50,226 nucleotides of DNA from Marinifilaceae bacterium (GTDB lineage: Bacteria > Bacteroidota > Bacteroidia > Bacteroidales > Marinifilaceae): positions 1 through 50,226 of the forward strand of contig JAGBFU010000081.1 of NCBI GenBank assembly GCA_017936285.1, in the 5' to 3' direction. Both the position numbers and the translations under genes were made by a program. The notes beneath the pieces were generated by a model. It was not told the DNA's origin. It ran no database searches and worked only from the letters and a program-made list of their open reading frames with translations. Position 1 is the first letter of the stretch, and each line of letters starts with the position of its first letter. This document shows, in pieces, positions 42,635 to 50,226 of the stretch.

Positions 42635-43316
42635 CTCCTCCACTATTAAATGTATAGGTTTCATGCAAATACTCCTCTATGTCCATCCCCAAAGCTGCGG
42701 CTTTCTCTTTGGAACACTGCTCAATACTCTCCATAAATGCCGTTCCTCCTGTAACTTTAAAAATCTCCTTCAATTCATTGAGCGAGGCCTCGTCAACATG
42801 TCGCAAAGCTCCGGCTCCATTACCATCATAATTGGCATGAACCCGTTCATACACTTGCTCCTTATTTGCACAGATCCACTCCCACACAGGTCCTTGCTCA
42901 GGATGTTTCTCCGGTACTGCAATATCGGGAGATACACAATAACCCACACCCAACACAGAATCGGCAATTGCCCGTTTTATAGCAAACTGCTGACGGCCCT
43001 TCTCCGACTCAACAAACAATCCGGTCTCAATCGATGCTTTTCTTAAAGCCATAATCACCTCACCTGGGGTATTACCGCGCGGACAACGTGGCTTACATGA
43101 CATACACTCACCACAATACCATATAGTATTACTCTTCAAAAGCTCCTCTATTTCACTCTCGTCACCCCTTTGAACAGTATCAACAATAACTCTTGGGTCA
43201 TAATTATAAAACTCAGCTGCAGGACAAACAGCCGTACATACTCCACAATTCATACAACTATTCAAACCGTCGCAGAAATGAGTATCTTGATTTAATATAT
43301 CAATTATTCTCCCCAT
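42612..43316 (-). CDS. HdrC-like protein, first gene of Hdr operon
   Basis: This 234-residue protein has two ferredoxin motifs, CMNCGVCTAVCPAA and CGECMSCKPRCPRG, with the HdrC spacing and the typical DPRVIVDTVQRGDE between them. The C-terminal ~110 residues form an extension with no recognised motif. It probably shuttles electrons between the HdrA-like and HdrB-like proteins. It is the first of the five genes, with a possible -7 box 30 bases upstream. Confidence 0.85.
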   Translation of the reverse strand: MGRIIDILNQDTHFCDGLNSCMNCGVCTAVCPAAEFYNYDPRVIVDTVQRGDESEIEELLKSNTIWYCGECMSCKPRCPRGNTPGEVIMALRKASIETGLFVESEKGRQQFAIKRAIADSVLGVGYCVSPDIAVPEKHPEQGPVWEWICANKEQVYERVHANYDGNGAGALRHVDEASLNELKEIFKVTGGTAFMESIEQCSKEKAAALGMDIEEYLHETYTFNSGGDGYGNNE

Positions 43317-43344
43317 CTATATATTCAGATTAAATATAGTGCAA

Positions 43345-43352
43345 CAAAAGTA
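43345..43352 (-). promoter_or_regulatory. -7 box of Hdr-like operon
   Basis: TACTTTTG on the minus strand, 28 bases before the HdrC-like start, fits TAnnTTTG. A -33 box is not visible, so activation by a regulator is possible. Confidence 0.45.
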
Positions 43353-43509
43353 TTGTAAATCTCATATAAACATAGGGGTATAAATACCACTTTTTACAAC
43401 ATCTAATGAAAAGGAATTTTAAACCAATTAAAGTACTAAACAGCCCAAGGTTTTGCCTTTACAATTCACGAACTTTGTAGGCAGAAAAGCAATAAACAAT
43501 ATCAATTAC

Positions 43510-44571
43510 ATGAAAAAGAGATATATAACACTTATCACTCTTCTACTCTGCATCAGCTCCGGATGTAAGCAAAAGCATGCACAAATGCCACATTTTAAGA
43601 ACGTAAAACTTGACACTGTACAACTTTGCAACCAGACAGATGTATTGATTTTTCCTGGCAAGGTTGAGGCTGGTAAAGATATAAATATAGCTTTCAAAAT
43701 TGCAGGGACTATTGAGGAGATTCCCGTAAAACAGGGAGAGTTTGTCAAAAAGGGCGAGACTATAGCAATCATGGATCCTCGCGACTATCAAACTCAATTA
43801 GATGCAACAACCGCTGAGTATAACGCTATAAAGGGCGAGGCCGAACGCATAATCGCTCTCTATCAAGATAGCAGCATTGCCCGAAATGATTACGAGAAGG
43901 CATTGTATGGTTTAAAACAGATAACTGCCAAGTTACAAGCACATCAGAATGCTTTGAATGATACAAAGCTCCGAGCTCCGTTTGACGGATATATTCAGAA
44001 GATAATCTTTGACAGGAATGAGACCGTCGGTGCCGGGATGGCTGTCATATCCATGATAAGCAACTCTCCGAACCAAGTATCAATAAATATTCCGATTAAG
44101 AGCTACATTGAAAGAGATAACTTTGAATCATATAGCAGCTCCTTTGATATTATGCCGGACAAAGAGTTCCCGTTAGAATTAATAGGCATATCTCCGAAAG
44201 CCAATATGAATCAACTCTACAATGTCAAGTTCCAATTCTCCGAGAACAACAAAAACATCACTCCCGGCATGACTACCACCGTAAAAATTATACAACGGGC
44301 CAAACCGGAGAAAAGATTAGAACTTCCTTTGTCTGCCATATTCCATAAAGAGGGGCAAAGTCTGGTTATGAAATATGATCCACAAACATCAACCATTAAA
44401 GAGCAAAAAATTGAGATAGAATCAATTAATCGTAACGCTAAAGTGGTAATCACAAACGGTTTAAACGAGGGGGATATTATTGTATCAGCCGGTGTTAAAT
44501 CTCTCAAAGATGGAGAAAATGTAACGCCTGTAAAACAGAGTAGTTCAACTAATATTGGAGGCTTATTATGA
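43510..44571 (+). CDS. RND periplasmic adaptor lipoprotein
   Basis: This 353-residue protein starts at ATG 43510, where MKKRYITLITLLLCISSGC gives a normal lipoprotein signal. The frame opens 19 codons earlier without a signal. It is the adaptor of a second tripartite pump, with lipoyl-half motifs EEIPVKQGEFVKKGETIAIM and LRAPFDGYIQKIIFDRNETV around a coiled coil. Its stop overlaps the pump start by ATGA, so translation is coupled. Confidence 0.9.
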   Translation: MKKRYITLITLLLCISSGCKQKHAQMPHFKNVKLDTVQLCNQTDVLIFPGKVEAGKDINIAFKIAGTIEEIPVKQGEFVKKGETIAIMDPRDYQTQLDATTAEYNAIKGEAERIIALYQDSSIARNDYEKALYGLKQITAKLQAHQNALNDTKLRAPFDGYIQKIIFDRNETVGAGMAVISMISNSPNQVSINIPIKSYIERDNFESYSSSFDIMPDKEFPLELIGISPKANMNQLYNVKFQFSENNKNITPGMTTTVKIIQRAKPEKRLELPLSAIFHKEGQSLVMKYDPQTSTIKEQKIEIESINRNAKVVITNGLNEGDIIVSAGVKSLKDGENVTPVKQSSSTNIGGLL

Positions 44572-47500
44572 TAGATATAGGAAAATGGGCATTGAAAAAC
44601 CATCTGCTTATTCGTTTTATTGTCATTGTTATGGTTATAGGGGGCTCCATCGCCTTCTATAATATGAGTAAACTGGAAGACCCCGAGATAAAGGTAAAAC
44701 AAGCAATGGTTGTAACCACCTATCCCGGAGCTTCAGCCCACGAAGTTGAACTCGAGGTTACCGACCCCATTGAAAAGAGCATTCGCTCAATGTACAATAT
44801 CAATAGTATTGAGAGCCGCTCTATGAACGACCTGTCAATAATAAACGTCGAGCTCGTCACAACCACTCCTGCTGACGAGGTAGAGCAATTCTACGACATC
44901 CTGCGCAGAAAGGTCAACGACATACAGGGATCACTTCCCAAAGGTGTCGGAGAATCCATTGTTCTAGATGATTTCGGTGATGTGTATGGAATGTTCTATG
45001 CCATTACAGGCGAGGGCTTCTCTGATACTGAATTAGGCAATTATGCCGACCTTGCAAAACAGGAGTTCCAGAATATTCCGGGTATCTCCAAAGTATCCAT
45101 CTACGGCAAACGTGTTCCATCTATAAACATTGAGATTCATCAGGATAGAATGGCCAACCTAGGAGTTCATCCGGCAGAGGTTCTATCTACCTTGAACGGA
45201 CAGAACAATACTGTTTATGCAGGTTACTATGACACCCCGGATAAAAGAGTTAAAATAAAGGTTAGTGACCGCTATAAGAGTGTTGAAGCGATTGGCAACC
45301 TATTGATACAGGGGCATGAAGATGATCAATTGCGTTTAAAAGATATTGCAGATATAAGTTCCGGCTATGAAGAGCCTGCACGCAATCAGATGTTTCATAA
45401 CAACCAAAGAGCATTGGGGATCTCAATTGCAGCACAACAGAATACCGATATCACAAAATTGGGCAAATCTATCGAATCTAAAATTGAGGAGCTGAAAAGT
45501 GAACGCATTCCCGCCGGTATTGATTTTCACAAAGTGTTTTTTCAACCGGAAAGAGTTACCAATGCCCTCACAACATTCTTGATAAATCTTTTGGAGTCGG
45601 TTGCTATAGTAATCCTTATCCTTATGGTAACTATGGGCATAAGAAGCGGTGTCATCATCGGTATAAGCCTGATAGTAATAATCTTTGGCTCAATAATGAT
45701 TCTTGGTACTCTTGATGGAACACTACAAAGAGTATCATTGGGTTCACTCATCGTAGCGATGGGAATGCTTGTTGATAATGCAATTGTAATAATTGATGGA
45801 ATTTTAGTTGACCTGGCAAAGGGGATGCCTCGCCAAACAGCATTAACCTCAATTGGCAAGAAGACTGCCATGCCTCTGCTCGGAGCAACCCTGATTGCTA
45901 TTTTAGCCTTTCTTCCAATCTTCCTCTCTCCCGATACTGCAGGAGTCTACGTTCGTGACCTATTTATAGTACTTGCCGTTTCCCTGCTATTAAGCTGGAT
46001 ATTGGCTCTGACGCACGTTCCCGTCATGGCAGAGAGATGGCTGAAAAGAGTTAAAAACCAACCGGGCGAGGATCCATACAACACCCCCGCATACAAACTC
46101 CTTCGCTCAACACTGAAATTCGCAATCAGACACAAAAAGGGCGCAGTTATATGCGCAGTTGCATTGGTATGTACCAGCATATATTGTTACAGATTTATCC
46201 CTCAGGAGTTCTTCCCTGATATGAACTACGAACAGTGTTATATAGAGTATAAACTGGACGAGGGTTCATCACCACAAAAGGTTGAGAAAGAGCTAAAAGA
46301 GATCTCGACATGGCTACTGAAGCAGCCATATATCACAAACGTCACGACATCATTGGGAGGCACCCCAAGCCGATATAATCTGGTTCGCAGCATTGCAACA
46401 CCATCTCTATCATACGGTGAGTTGATTGTCGATTTCACATCTCCGGAAGAGTTAATCAGCCATATAGATTCAATTCAAAATTATTTAACTGCCAACTATC
46501 CCGATGCATACTCAAGGGTTAAACGTTACAATCTCATGTACAAGAAATTCCCTATTGAAGTAAAGTTCTCGGGACCGGATCCGGCAATTCTTAAACAACT
46601 TACCCAACAGGCCGAGGATATAATGAACAACTCACCATACACCCGATTAGTATGCAATGACTGGTCTGAAATGCAACCGGTAATGGAAATTGAGTACAAT
46701 CAACCAACAGCTCGCAGAGCCGGACTTAGCCGTAGCGATGTTGCACTATCACTTCTAACGGCAAATGGAGGTATACCAACCGGAAGTTTCTACATTGGTA
46801 AAGAGAGGTACTCAATCTACCTAAAGAGCGTGGATAGCAAGGGGAACCCAATCAATGAACTTGATAACACCCCCATCTTCAGCTCTATGCCTCCATTGCA
46901 AAATCTTAACAAAGAGACTCTGACCGGACTATTCACCGGTAGTGTCAGCGAACAGGATATTCTTGCCGGCACTCTAGGGACCACTCCATTAAACCAAGCG
47001 GTAAAGGGAATAAACATCAAATGGGACGAACCCATTGTAATTCGCTACAATGGAGTCAGGGCAATGAGGGCCCAATGTGAACCGATTTCAGGCTATACCG
47101 CCGAGAGTGCCCGCAGCGCCATCGCCCCTGCAATAGAAGCAATTGATTTGCCTGACGGATACTCATACAGCTGGGAGGGAGAGTATCAGGCAAGCAAACA
47201 GTCAACCCGTTACCTATTCGGCAACTTCCCATTGGCAATTGTCGCCATGGTTGCCATACTGATTATGTTATTTAAAGATTATAAGAAACCGATTATAATA
47301 TTCAGTTGTGTACCGCTACTACTTGTAGGCGTAGTCTTTGGCATACTGCTCTCCGGCAAAAGTTTTGGATTCGTTGCAATTGTCGGTGTATTGGGCCTCA
47401 TTGGAATGATGATTAAAAATGGTGTTGTTCTTATGGACGAGATTGAGATTCAACGAAGCGAAGGAAAGAGTGCTATGCAAGCTGTAATTGATAGCTCATC

Positions 47501-47696
47501 AAGCCGATTCCGTCCGGTAATGATGGCCTCGCTCACCACCATTCTCGGCATGATTCCTCTGATTGGCGATGAACTATTTGGTTCCCTCGCCGTAACAATT
47601 ATGGCAGGACTATTTGTGGGAACAACCATTACCCTGCTTTTTATTCCAGTCCTCTACTCACTATTTTTCAAAATTGATAATGACACAAAACAATGA
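44568..47696 (+). CDS. RND efflux pump permease, second system
   Basis: This 1042-residue RND pump has the usual two-halved layout. It begins IGKWALKNHLLIRFIVIVMV, has two large periplasmic loops, the helix-4 LIVAMGMLVDNAIVIIDGI near residue 400, and IGMMIKNGVVLMDEIE in the second half. It is closer in style to the AcrB/MexF-like pumps with an acidic D-N pair in helix 4 than to the first pump of the window. It is joined to adaptor and duct by ATGA overlaps. The substrate cannot be predicted. Confidence 0.92.
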   Translation: MIDIGKWALKNHLLIRFIVIVMVIGGSIAFYNMSKLEDPEIKVKQAMVVTTYPGASAHEVELEVTDPIEKSIRSMYNINSIESRSMNDLSIINVELVTTTPADEVEQFYDILRRKVNDIQGSLPKGVGESIVLDDFGDVYGMFYAITGEGFSDTELGNYADLAKQEFQNIPGISKVSIYGKRVPSINIEIHQDRMANLGVHPAEVLSTLNGQNNTVYAGYYDTPDKRVKIKVSDRYKSVEAIGNLLIQGHEDDQLRLKDIADISSGYEEPARNQMFHNNQRALGISIAAQQNTDITKLGKSIESKIEELKSERIPAGIDFHKVFFQPERVTNALTTFLINLLESVAIVILILMVTMGIRSGVIIGISLIVIIFGSIMILGTLDGTLQRVSLGSLIVAMGMLVDNAIVIIDGILVDLAKGMPRQTALTSIGKKTAMPLLGATLIAILAFLPIFLSPDTAGVYVRDLFIVLAVSLLLSWILALTHVPVMAERWLKRVKNQPGEDPYNTPAYKLLRSTLKFAIRHKKGAVICAVALVCTSIYCYRFIPQEFFPDMNYEQCYIEYKLDEGSSPQKVEKELKEISTWLLKQPYITNVTTSLGGTPSRYNLVRSIATPSLSYGELIVDFTSPEELISHIDSIQNYLTANYPDAYSRVKRYNLMYKKFPIEVKFSGPDPAILKQLTQQAEDIMNNSPYTRLVCNDWSEMQPVMEIEYNQPTARRAGLSRSDVALSLLTANGGIPTGSFYIGKERYSIYLKSVDSKGNPINELDNTPIFSSMPPLQNLNKETLTGLFTGSVSEQDILAGTLGTTPLNQAVKGINIKWDEPIVIRYNGVRAMRAQCEPISGYTAESARSAIAPAIEAIDLPDGYSYSWEGEYQASKQSTRYLFGNFPLAIVAMVAILIMLFKDYKKPIIIFSCVPLLLVGVVFGILLSGKSFGFVAIVGVLGLIGMMIKNGVVLMDEIEIQRSEGKSAMQAVIDSSSSRFRPVMMASLTTILGMIPLIGDELFGSLAVTIMAGLFVGTTITLLFIPVLYSLFFKIDNDTKQ

Positions 47697-49051
47697 AACG
47701 ACTATTAACTATTATAGCAGCCATCTCACTCTCAATATCAGCTAATGCCCAGGCTCTTGATATTGCAACCTGTCGTGAAATGGCATTAAAACAAAACAAA
47801 CAGATTGCAATCGCAGAAGCACAAACTCGTGGAGCGGAATTAGCTGTAAAAGAGGCTAAAAGCAACTTTCTGCCCAATCTAAGTGCCAATGCTCTCTACA
47901 TTCACAACACAGAAGAGTTAGAGGTATCAACCCCCGATCTACCAATAGCTCAGGGAATTTCTATCCCCACTATGGGTATTGGCATTGGACTTAACAACTC
48001 GTTCAACGCAAACATCTCATTAACCCAACCGCTCTACACCGGAGGCAGAATTATCAGCGGAACAAAGATGGCAGAACTCGGAAGCGAAATATACACAATC
48101 AATGAACAGAGACAAAAGGACGAGGTTATTATCGAGTGCGACCAAGCCTACTGGAACTGCATTATGGCCATCGAATTGGCTAAAGTAGCCACAAAATACA
48201 AAGAGACACTCACCTCACTACTAAACGATGTTAGCAAGGCTGAAAAGGTTGGAATGAAATCAAAGAATGACCTTCTCAAAATTCAGGTTAAATTGAACGA
48301 GGCCACACTGAATGAACATCGGGCCCGTAACGGAATAAAAGTTGCAAGAATGAACCTCTGCAGAATCATTGGGTTGGATCTCAACTGCGACATCACTCTT
48401 ACAGAAGGCATTGAGGATCACGAAGTCCCTGATATCCGGGGCAACTATCTGTTCAATGAGATTCCTGAAATTGCCATACTCCACAAACGTATTGATTTAC
48501 AAAAGGAGAGTATGCGATTTACGCGAAGCAACTTCCTGCCATCAGCAGCCGCCATGGTTGGCTACGGTTATACGAATGCACTCACTCTAAAAGGCACTAC
48601 ACCATTGACCCAAACCCTGCTTCCTGAAAAAGAGAGATTAATTAACGGAGCCTCAATGAGCGCATTTGCCACTCTCAAAATCCCCATCTTCCATTGGGGA
48701 GAAGGACGCAACAAAATTAAACAGGCAAAAGAGGAGATAAAAATTGCAGAACTTGAATTGGAACATGCAAACGACCTGATAAACCTCAATATTCAGATTG
48801 CATTAAACAGAATAGACGAGGCTTTGCAACTTAAAAATATGAGTAAAAGCGCCTTGACTCAAGCAGAAGAGAATCTTCGTGTCAGCACAAACCAATATAA
48901 AGCAGGAATGGAATCCTTAAGTGATCTGCTTGAAGCACAAACGGCTTGGCAAAAGGGATATAATGACTATATTTGCAGCTGTATCGAGGAGCAATTGGCT
49001 CATTTGAACTATTTAAAGGTAACAGGACAATTATGGACGAAAGAGTATTAG
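47693..49051 (+). CDS. TolC-family outer-membrane protein, second system
   Basis: This 452-residue protein has a cleavable signal (LLTIIAAISLSISANAQA) and the duplicated TolC pattern (IATCREMALKQNKQIAIAEA, the LSANALYIHNTEELEVSTP region, and VSTNQYKAGMESLSDLLEAQ). It would be the exit duct for the second pump. It overlaps the pump gene by ATGA and the MgtC-like gene by 19 bases. Confidence 0.88.
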   Translation: MKRLLTIIAAISLSISANAQALDIATCREMALKQNKQIAIAEAQTRGAELAVKEAKSNFLPNLSANALYIHNTEELEVSTPDLPIAQGISIPTMGIGIGLNNSFNANISLTQPLYTGGRIISGTKMAELGSEIYTINEQRQKDEVIIECDQAYWNCIMAIELAKVATKYKETLTSLLNDVSKAEKVGMKSKNDLLKIQVKLNEATLNEHRARNGIKVARMNLCRIIGLDLNCDITLTEGIEDHEVPDIRGNYLFNEIPEIAILHKRIDLQKESMRFTRSNFLPSAAAMVGYGYTNALTLKGTTPLTQTLLPEKERLINGASMSAFATLKIPIFHWGEGRNKIKQAKEEIKIAELELEHANDLINLNIQIALNRIDEALQLKNMSKSALTQAEENLRVSTNQYKAGMESLSDLLEAQTAWQKGYNDYICSCIEEQLAHLNYLKVTGQLWTKEY

Positions 49052-49716
49052 AACTTACACTACGACTGATTACTGCGGCAATCATTGGTGCATTAATCGG
49101 ATTGGAACGCGAATTTCGGGCAAAAGAGGCAGGCTATAGAACTCACGCTCTGGTTGCCTTAGGAAGCGCACTATTTATGATTGTTTCGCAATATGGTCTG
49201 AATGGTTCTCTTCCGGGCAGTGGACTGGGCCATATATCGTGGGATGCAAGCCGTATAGCAGCAAGCGTCGTATCGGGAATCGGCTTTATCGGTGCAGGAA
49301 CAATAATGTTTCAGAAACATGTTGTCCGAGGGCTGACAACCGCTGCCGGTATCTGGGCCACAGGAGCTATCGGATTGGCATGTGGAGCAGGAATGTATTG
49401 GATATCAATTATTGCTGCAATCCTCACCCTGGCAACACTTGAGCTATTAAGTATTCTGTTTAAGAAATACGGACTGCACAGCTCTATCATAACCTTTACT
49501 ACCAAAAAACTTGAAATCGGCAAAAGAATCATTGATGACCTTACTGCTCATAAATATATGGTAGTAAACTACTCTATGGAGCACCACAAATACGAAAGTG
49601 TTGAGATATACAAAATATCAATGACTATCAAAGGGCGTAAAATCGAGGGAGACAATGCCATTCTGCAAATCCTTCAATCCTACCCTGAAATAACAATAGA
49701 GTCTGTCGAGAATTAA
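49033..49716 (+). CDS. MgtC/SapB family membrane protein
   Basis: This is a 227-residue protein starting MDERVLELTLRLITAAIIGA. About four membrane segments with family motifs are present: IGALIGLEREFRAKEAGYRT, GIGFIGAGTIM and RGLTTAAGIWATGAIGLACG. A C-terminal ACT-like regulatory domain follows. MgtC relatives help bacteria cope with low magnesium and act on ATP synthase or phosphate balance in some species, but this is not universal. The frame opens 20 codons earlier inside the preceding gene. ATG 49033 is chosen by family alignment. The 19-base overlap suggests co-expression with the pump. Confidence 0.85.
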   Translation: MDERVLELTLRLITAAIIGALIGLEREFRAKEAGYRTHALVALGSALFMIVSQYGLNGSLPGSGLGHISWDASRIAASVVSGIGFIGAGTIMFQKHVVRGLTTAAGIWATGAIGLACGAGMYWISIIAAILTLATLELLSILFKKYGLHSSIITFTTKKLEIGKRIIDDLTAHKYMVVNYSMEHHKYESVEIYKISMTIKGRKIEGDNAILQILQSYPEITIESVEN

Positions 49717-49837
49717 AAATATAAACAATACCTCTCCCCATCGGGATCTATCAGATTGGTGGGGTTGTTGGCACTGTTGGTATAGGGAGTTGTTTTCATG
49801 GCGCAAGACATATAACTATCAAGACCGACGGGGATTA
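49713..49837 (-). pseudogene. RHS-core-like gene fragment
   Basis: On the minus strand an open stretch reads LIIPVGLDSYMS, then PYTNSANNPTNLIDPDGERY before a stop. The ANNP-x-x-L-I-DPDGE pattern is the hallmark C-terminal end of RHS/YD-repeat cores. The rest of an RHS gene is missing upstream, where another frame is used by the partial gene, and the fragment ends a few codons after DPDG. It is most likely a relic of an RHS gene. Confidence 0.6.
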
Positions 49838-50226
49838 TCAATAAGAATAAAGCATTTCATTTACGGTATTTACAATTCTACCATCTTTAATCTCTATCCT
49901 ATAGAACAATCTGATTTTTTCACCTTGCCCTATCTTGTTGCACTTCTGCGCATTTTCTGGTGAATCTACCCATATTGAACGAGACATATGGAATTTACTG
50001 AAATCATTCCGAGCATAATCATAATACCATCTGTTATGATTGGCGAGGTTAAATATGTAAGGTAATGCAGATCTTCTCATTGGATATAAAAATAACGTGT
50101 ACGATTTAAACATCTGGTCATATTGAGTTCCATTTATTCTGGCGTCAAGTATGGCATCCTCAACATCATACTTTATTGTATCCCATATAATCTTGTCATT
50201 ATATACTTCATGTAAATACAATCGGC
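49838..50226 (-). CDS. Unrecognised protein, 5' end beyond window
   Basis: At least 127 residues, open to the window edge, reading YLHEVYNDKIIWDTIKYDVE and ending INTVNEMLYSY-like. It is rich in Tyr, Asn and Asp. No signal or known motif is seen. It may belong with the RHS relic directly downstream or be unrelated. Only the C-terminal part is available. Confidence 0.5.
   Translation of the reverse strand, partial: RLYLHEVYNDKIIWDTIKYDVEDAILDARINGTQYDQMFKSYTLFLYPMRRSALPYIFNLANHNRWYYDYARNDFSKFHMSRSIWVDSPENAQKCNKIGQGEKIRLFYRIEIKDGRIVNTVNEMLYSY

Noticed and set aside
1..50226. Insertion sequences, integrases or phage genes
   Set aside because: No transposase, recombinase or phage structural motif was found in any frame inspected; signs of transfer are limited to relics and repeats.

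Overview
This window looks like chromosomal DNA of an anaerobic or microaerobic member of the Bacteroidota, most likely order Bacteroidales. The evidence is several -7 boxes of the Bacteroidetes type (TAnnTTTG, some with a TTTG box 20 bases upstream), lipoproteins typical of the phylum (6-bladed propellers, a TlpA-like thioredoxin lipoprotein, a META protein, a PCMD protein), an AsnA-type asparagine synthetase, and AT-rich spacers filled with TCCTAAT heptamers. The genus cannot be told from the sequence alone.

Layout. 1-2.9 kb: a redox pair on the minus strand (polyferredoxin plus a Tat-exported aldo/keto reductase). 3.0-3.3 kb: tRNA-Ser(TGA) and nested inverted repeats. 3.4-9.1 kb: a prolyl-tRNA editing protein, a metal permease with a fused HMA domain, gyrB, a META lipoprotein and rimO. 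9.2-11.0 kb: a YgiQ-type radical SAM protein. 11.1-17.3 kb: a TPR lipoprotein and a first tripartite RND efflux operon. 17.4-24.4 kb: housekeeping genes (asnA, a TPR protein, a free-methionine-sulfoxide-reductase-like protein, pepD, nrnA, a Nudix protein, a methyltransferase).

24.4-28.4 kb is a patch of gene decay: a HigBA-like toxin-antitoxin relic with an in-frame stop, an FGE/SUMF1-like gene, a fragment of an L,D-transpeptidase-like gene, unrecognised membrane and small genes, and a glycosidase-like gene that appears to have lost its 5' end. 28.4-32.8 kb carries envelope proteins. 32.8-37.0 kb is the riboflavin pathway (ribD, riboflavin synthase, ribBA, ribH), with an FMN riboswitch ahead of ribD and a repeat-filled 444-base gap after it. 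37.1-38.2 kb is another propeller lipoprotein.

38.4-43.3 kb is the most interesting region: a five-gene minus-strand operon of heterodisulfide-reductase-like proteins (HdrC-, HdrB- and short HdrA/QmoA-like proteins, a second small dicluster ferredoxin, and a 611-residue fusion of a heme-b-type membrane domain with an HdrD-like domain). There is no hydrogenase or sulfite reductase next to it. It would fit a soluble thiol/disulfide- or ferredoxin-linked flavoprotein module coupled to the quinone pool, but its substrate is unknown.

43.5-49.7 kb is a second RND efflux operon on the plus strand with an overlapping mgtC-like gene. The window ends in an RHS-like relic and a gene that runs off the edge. 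A family of modular hairpin repeats with apparent compensatory base changes sits at three gene ends, always in the same orientation.
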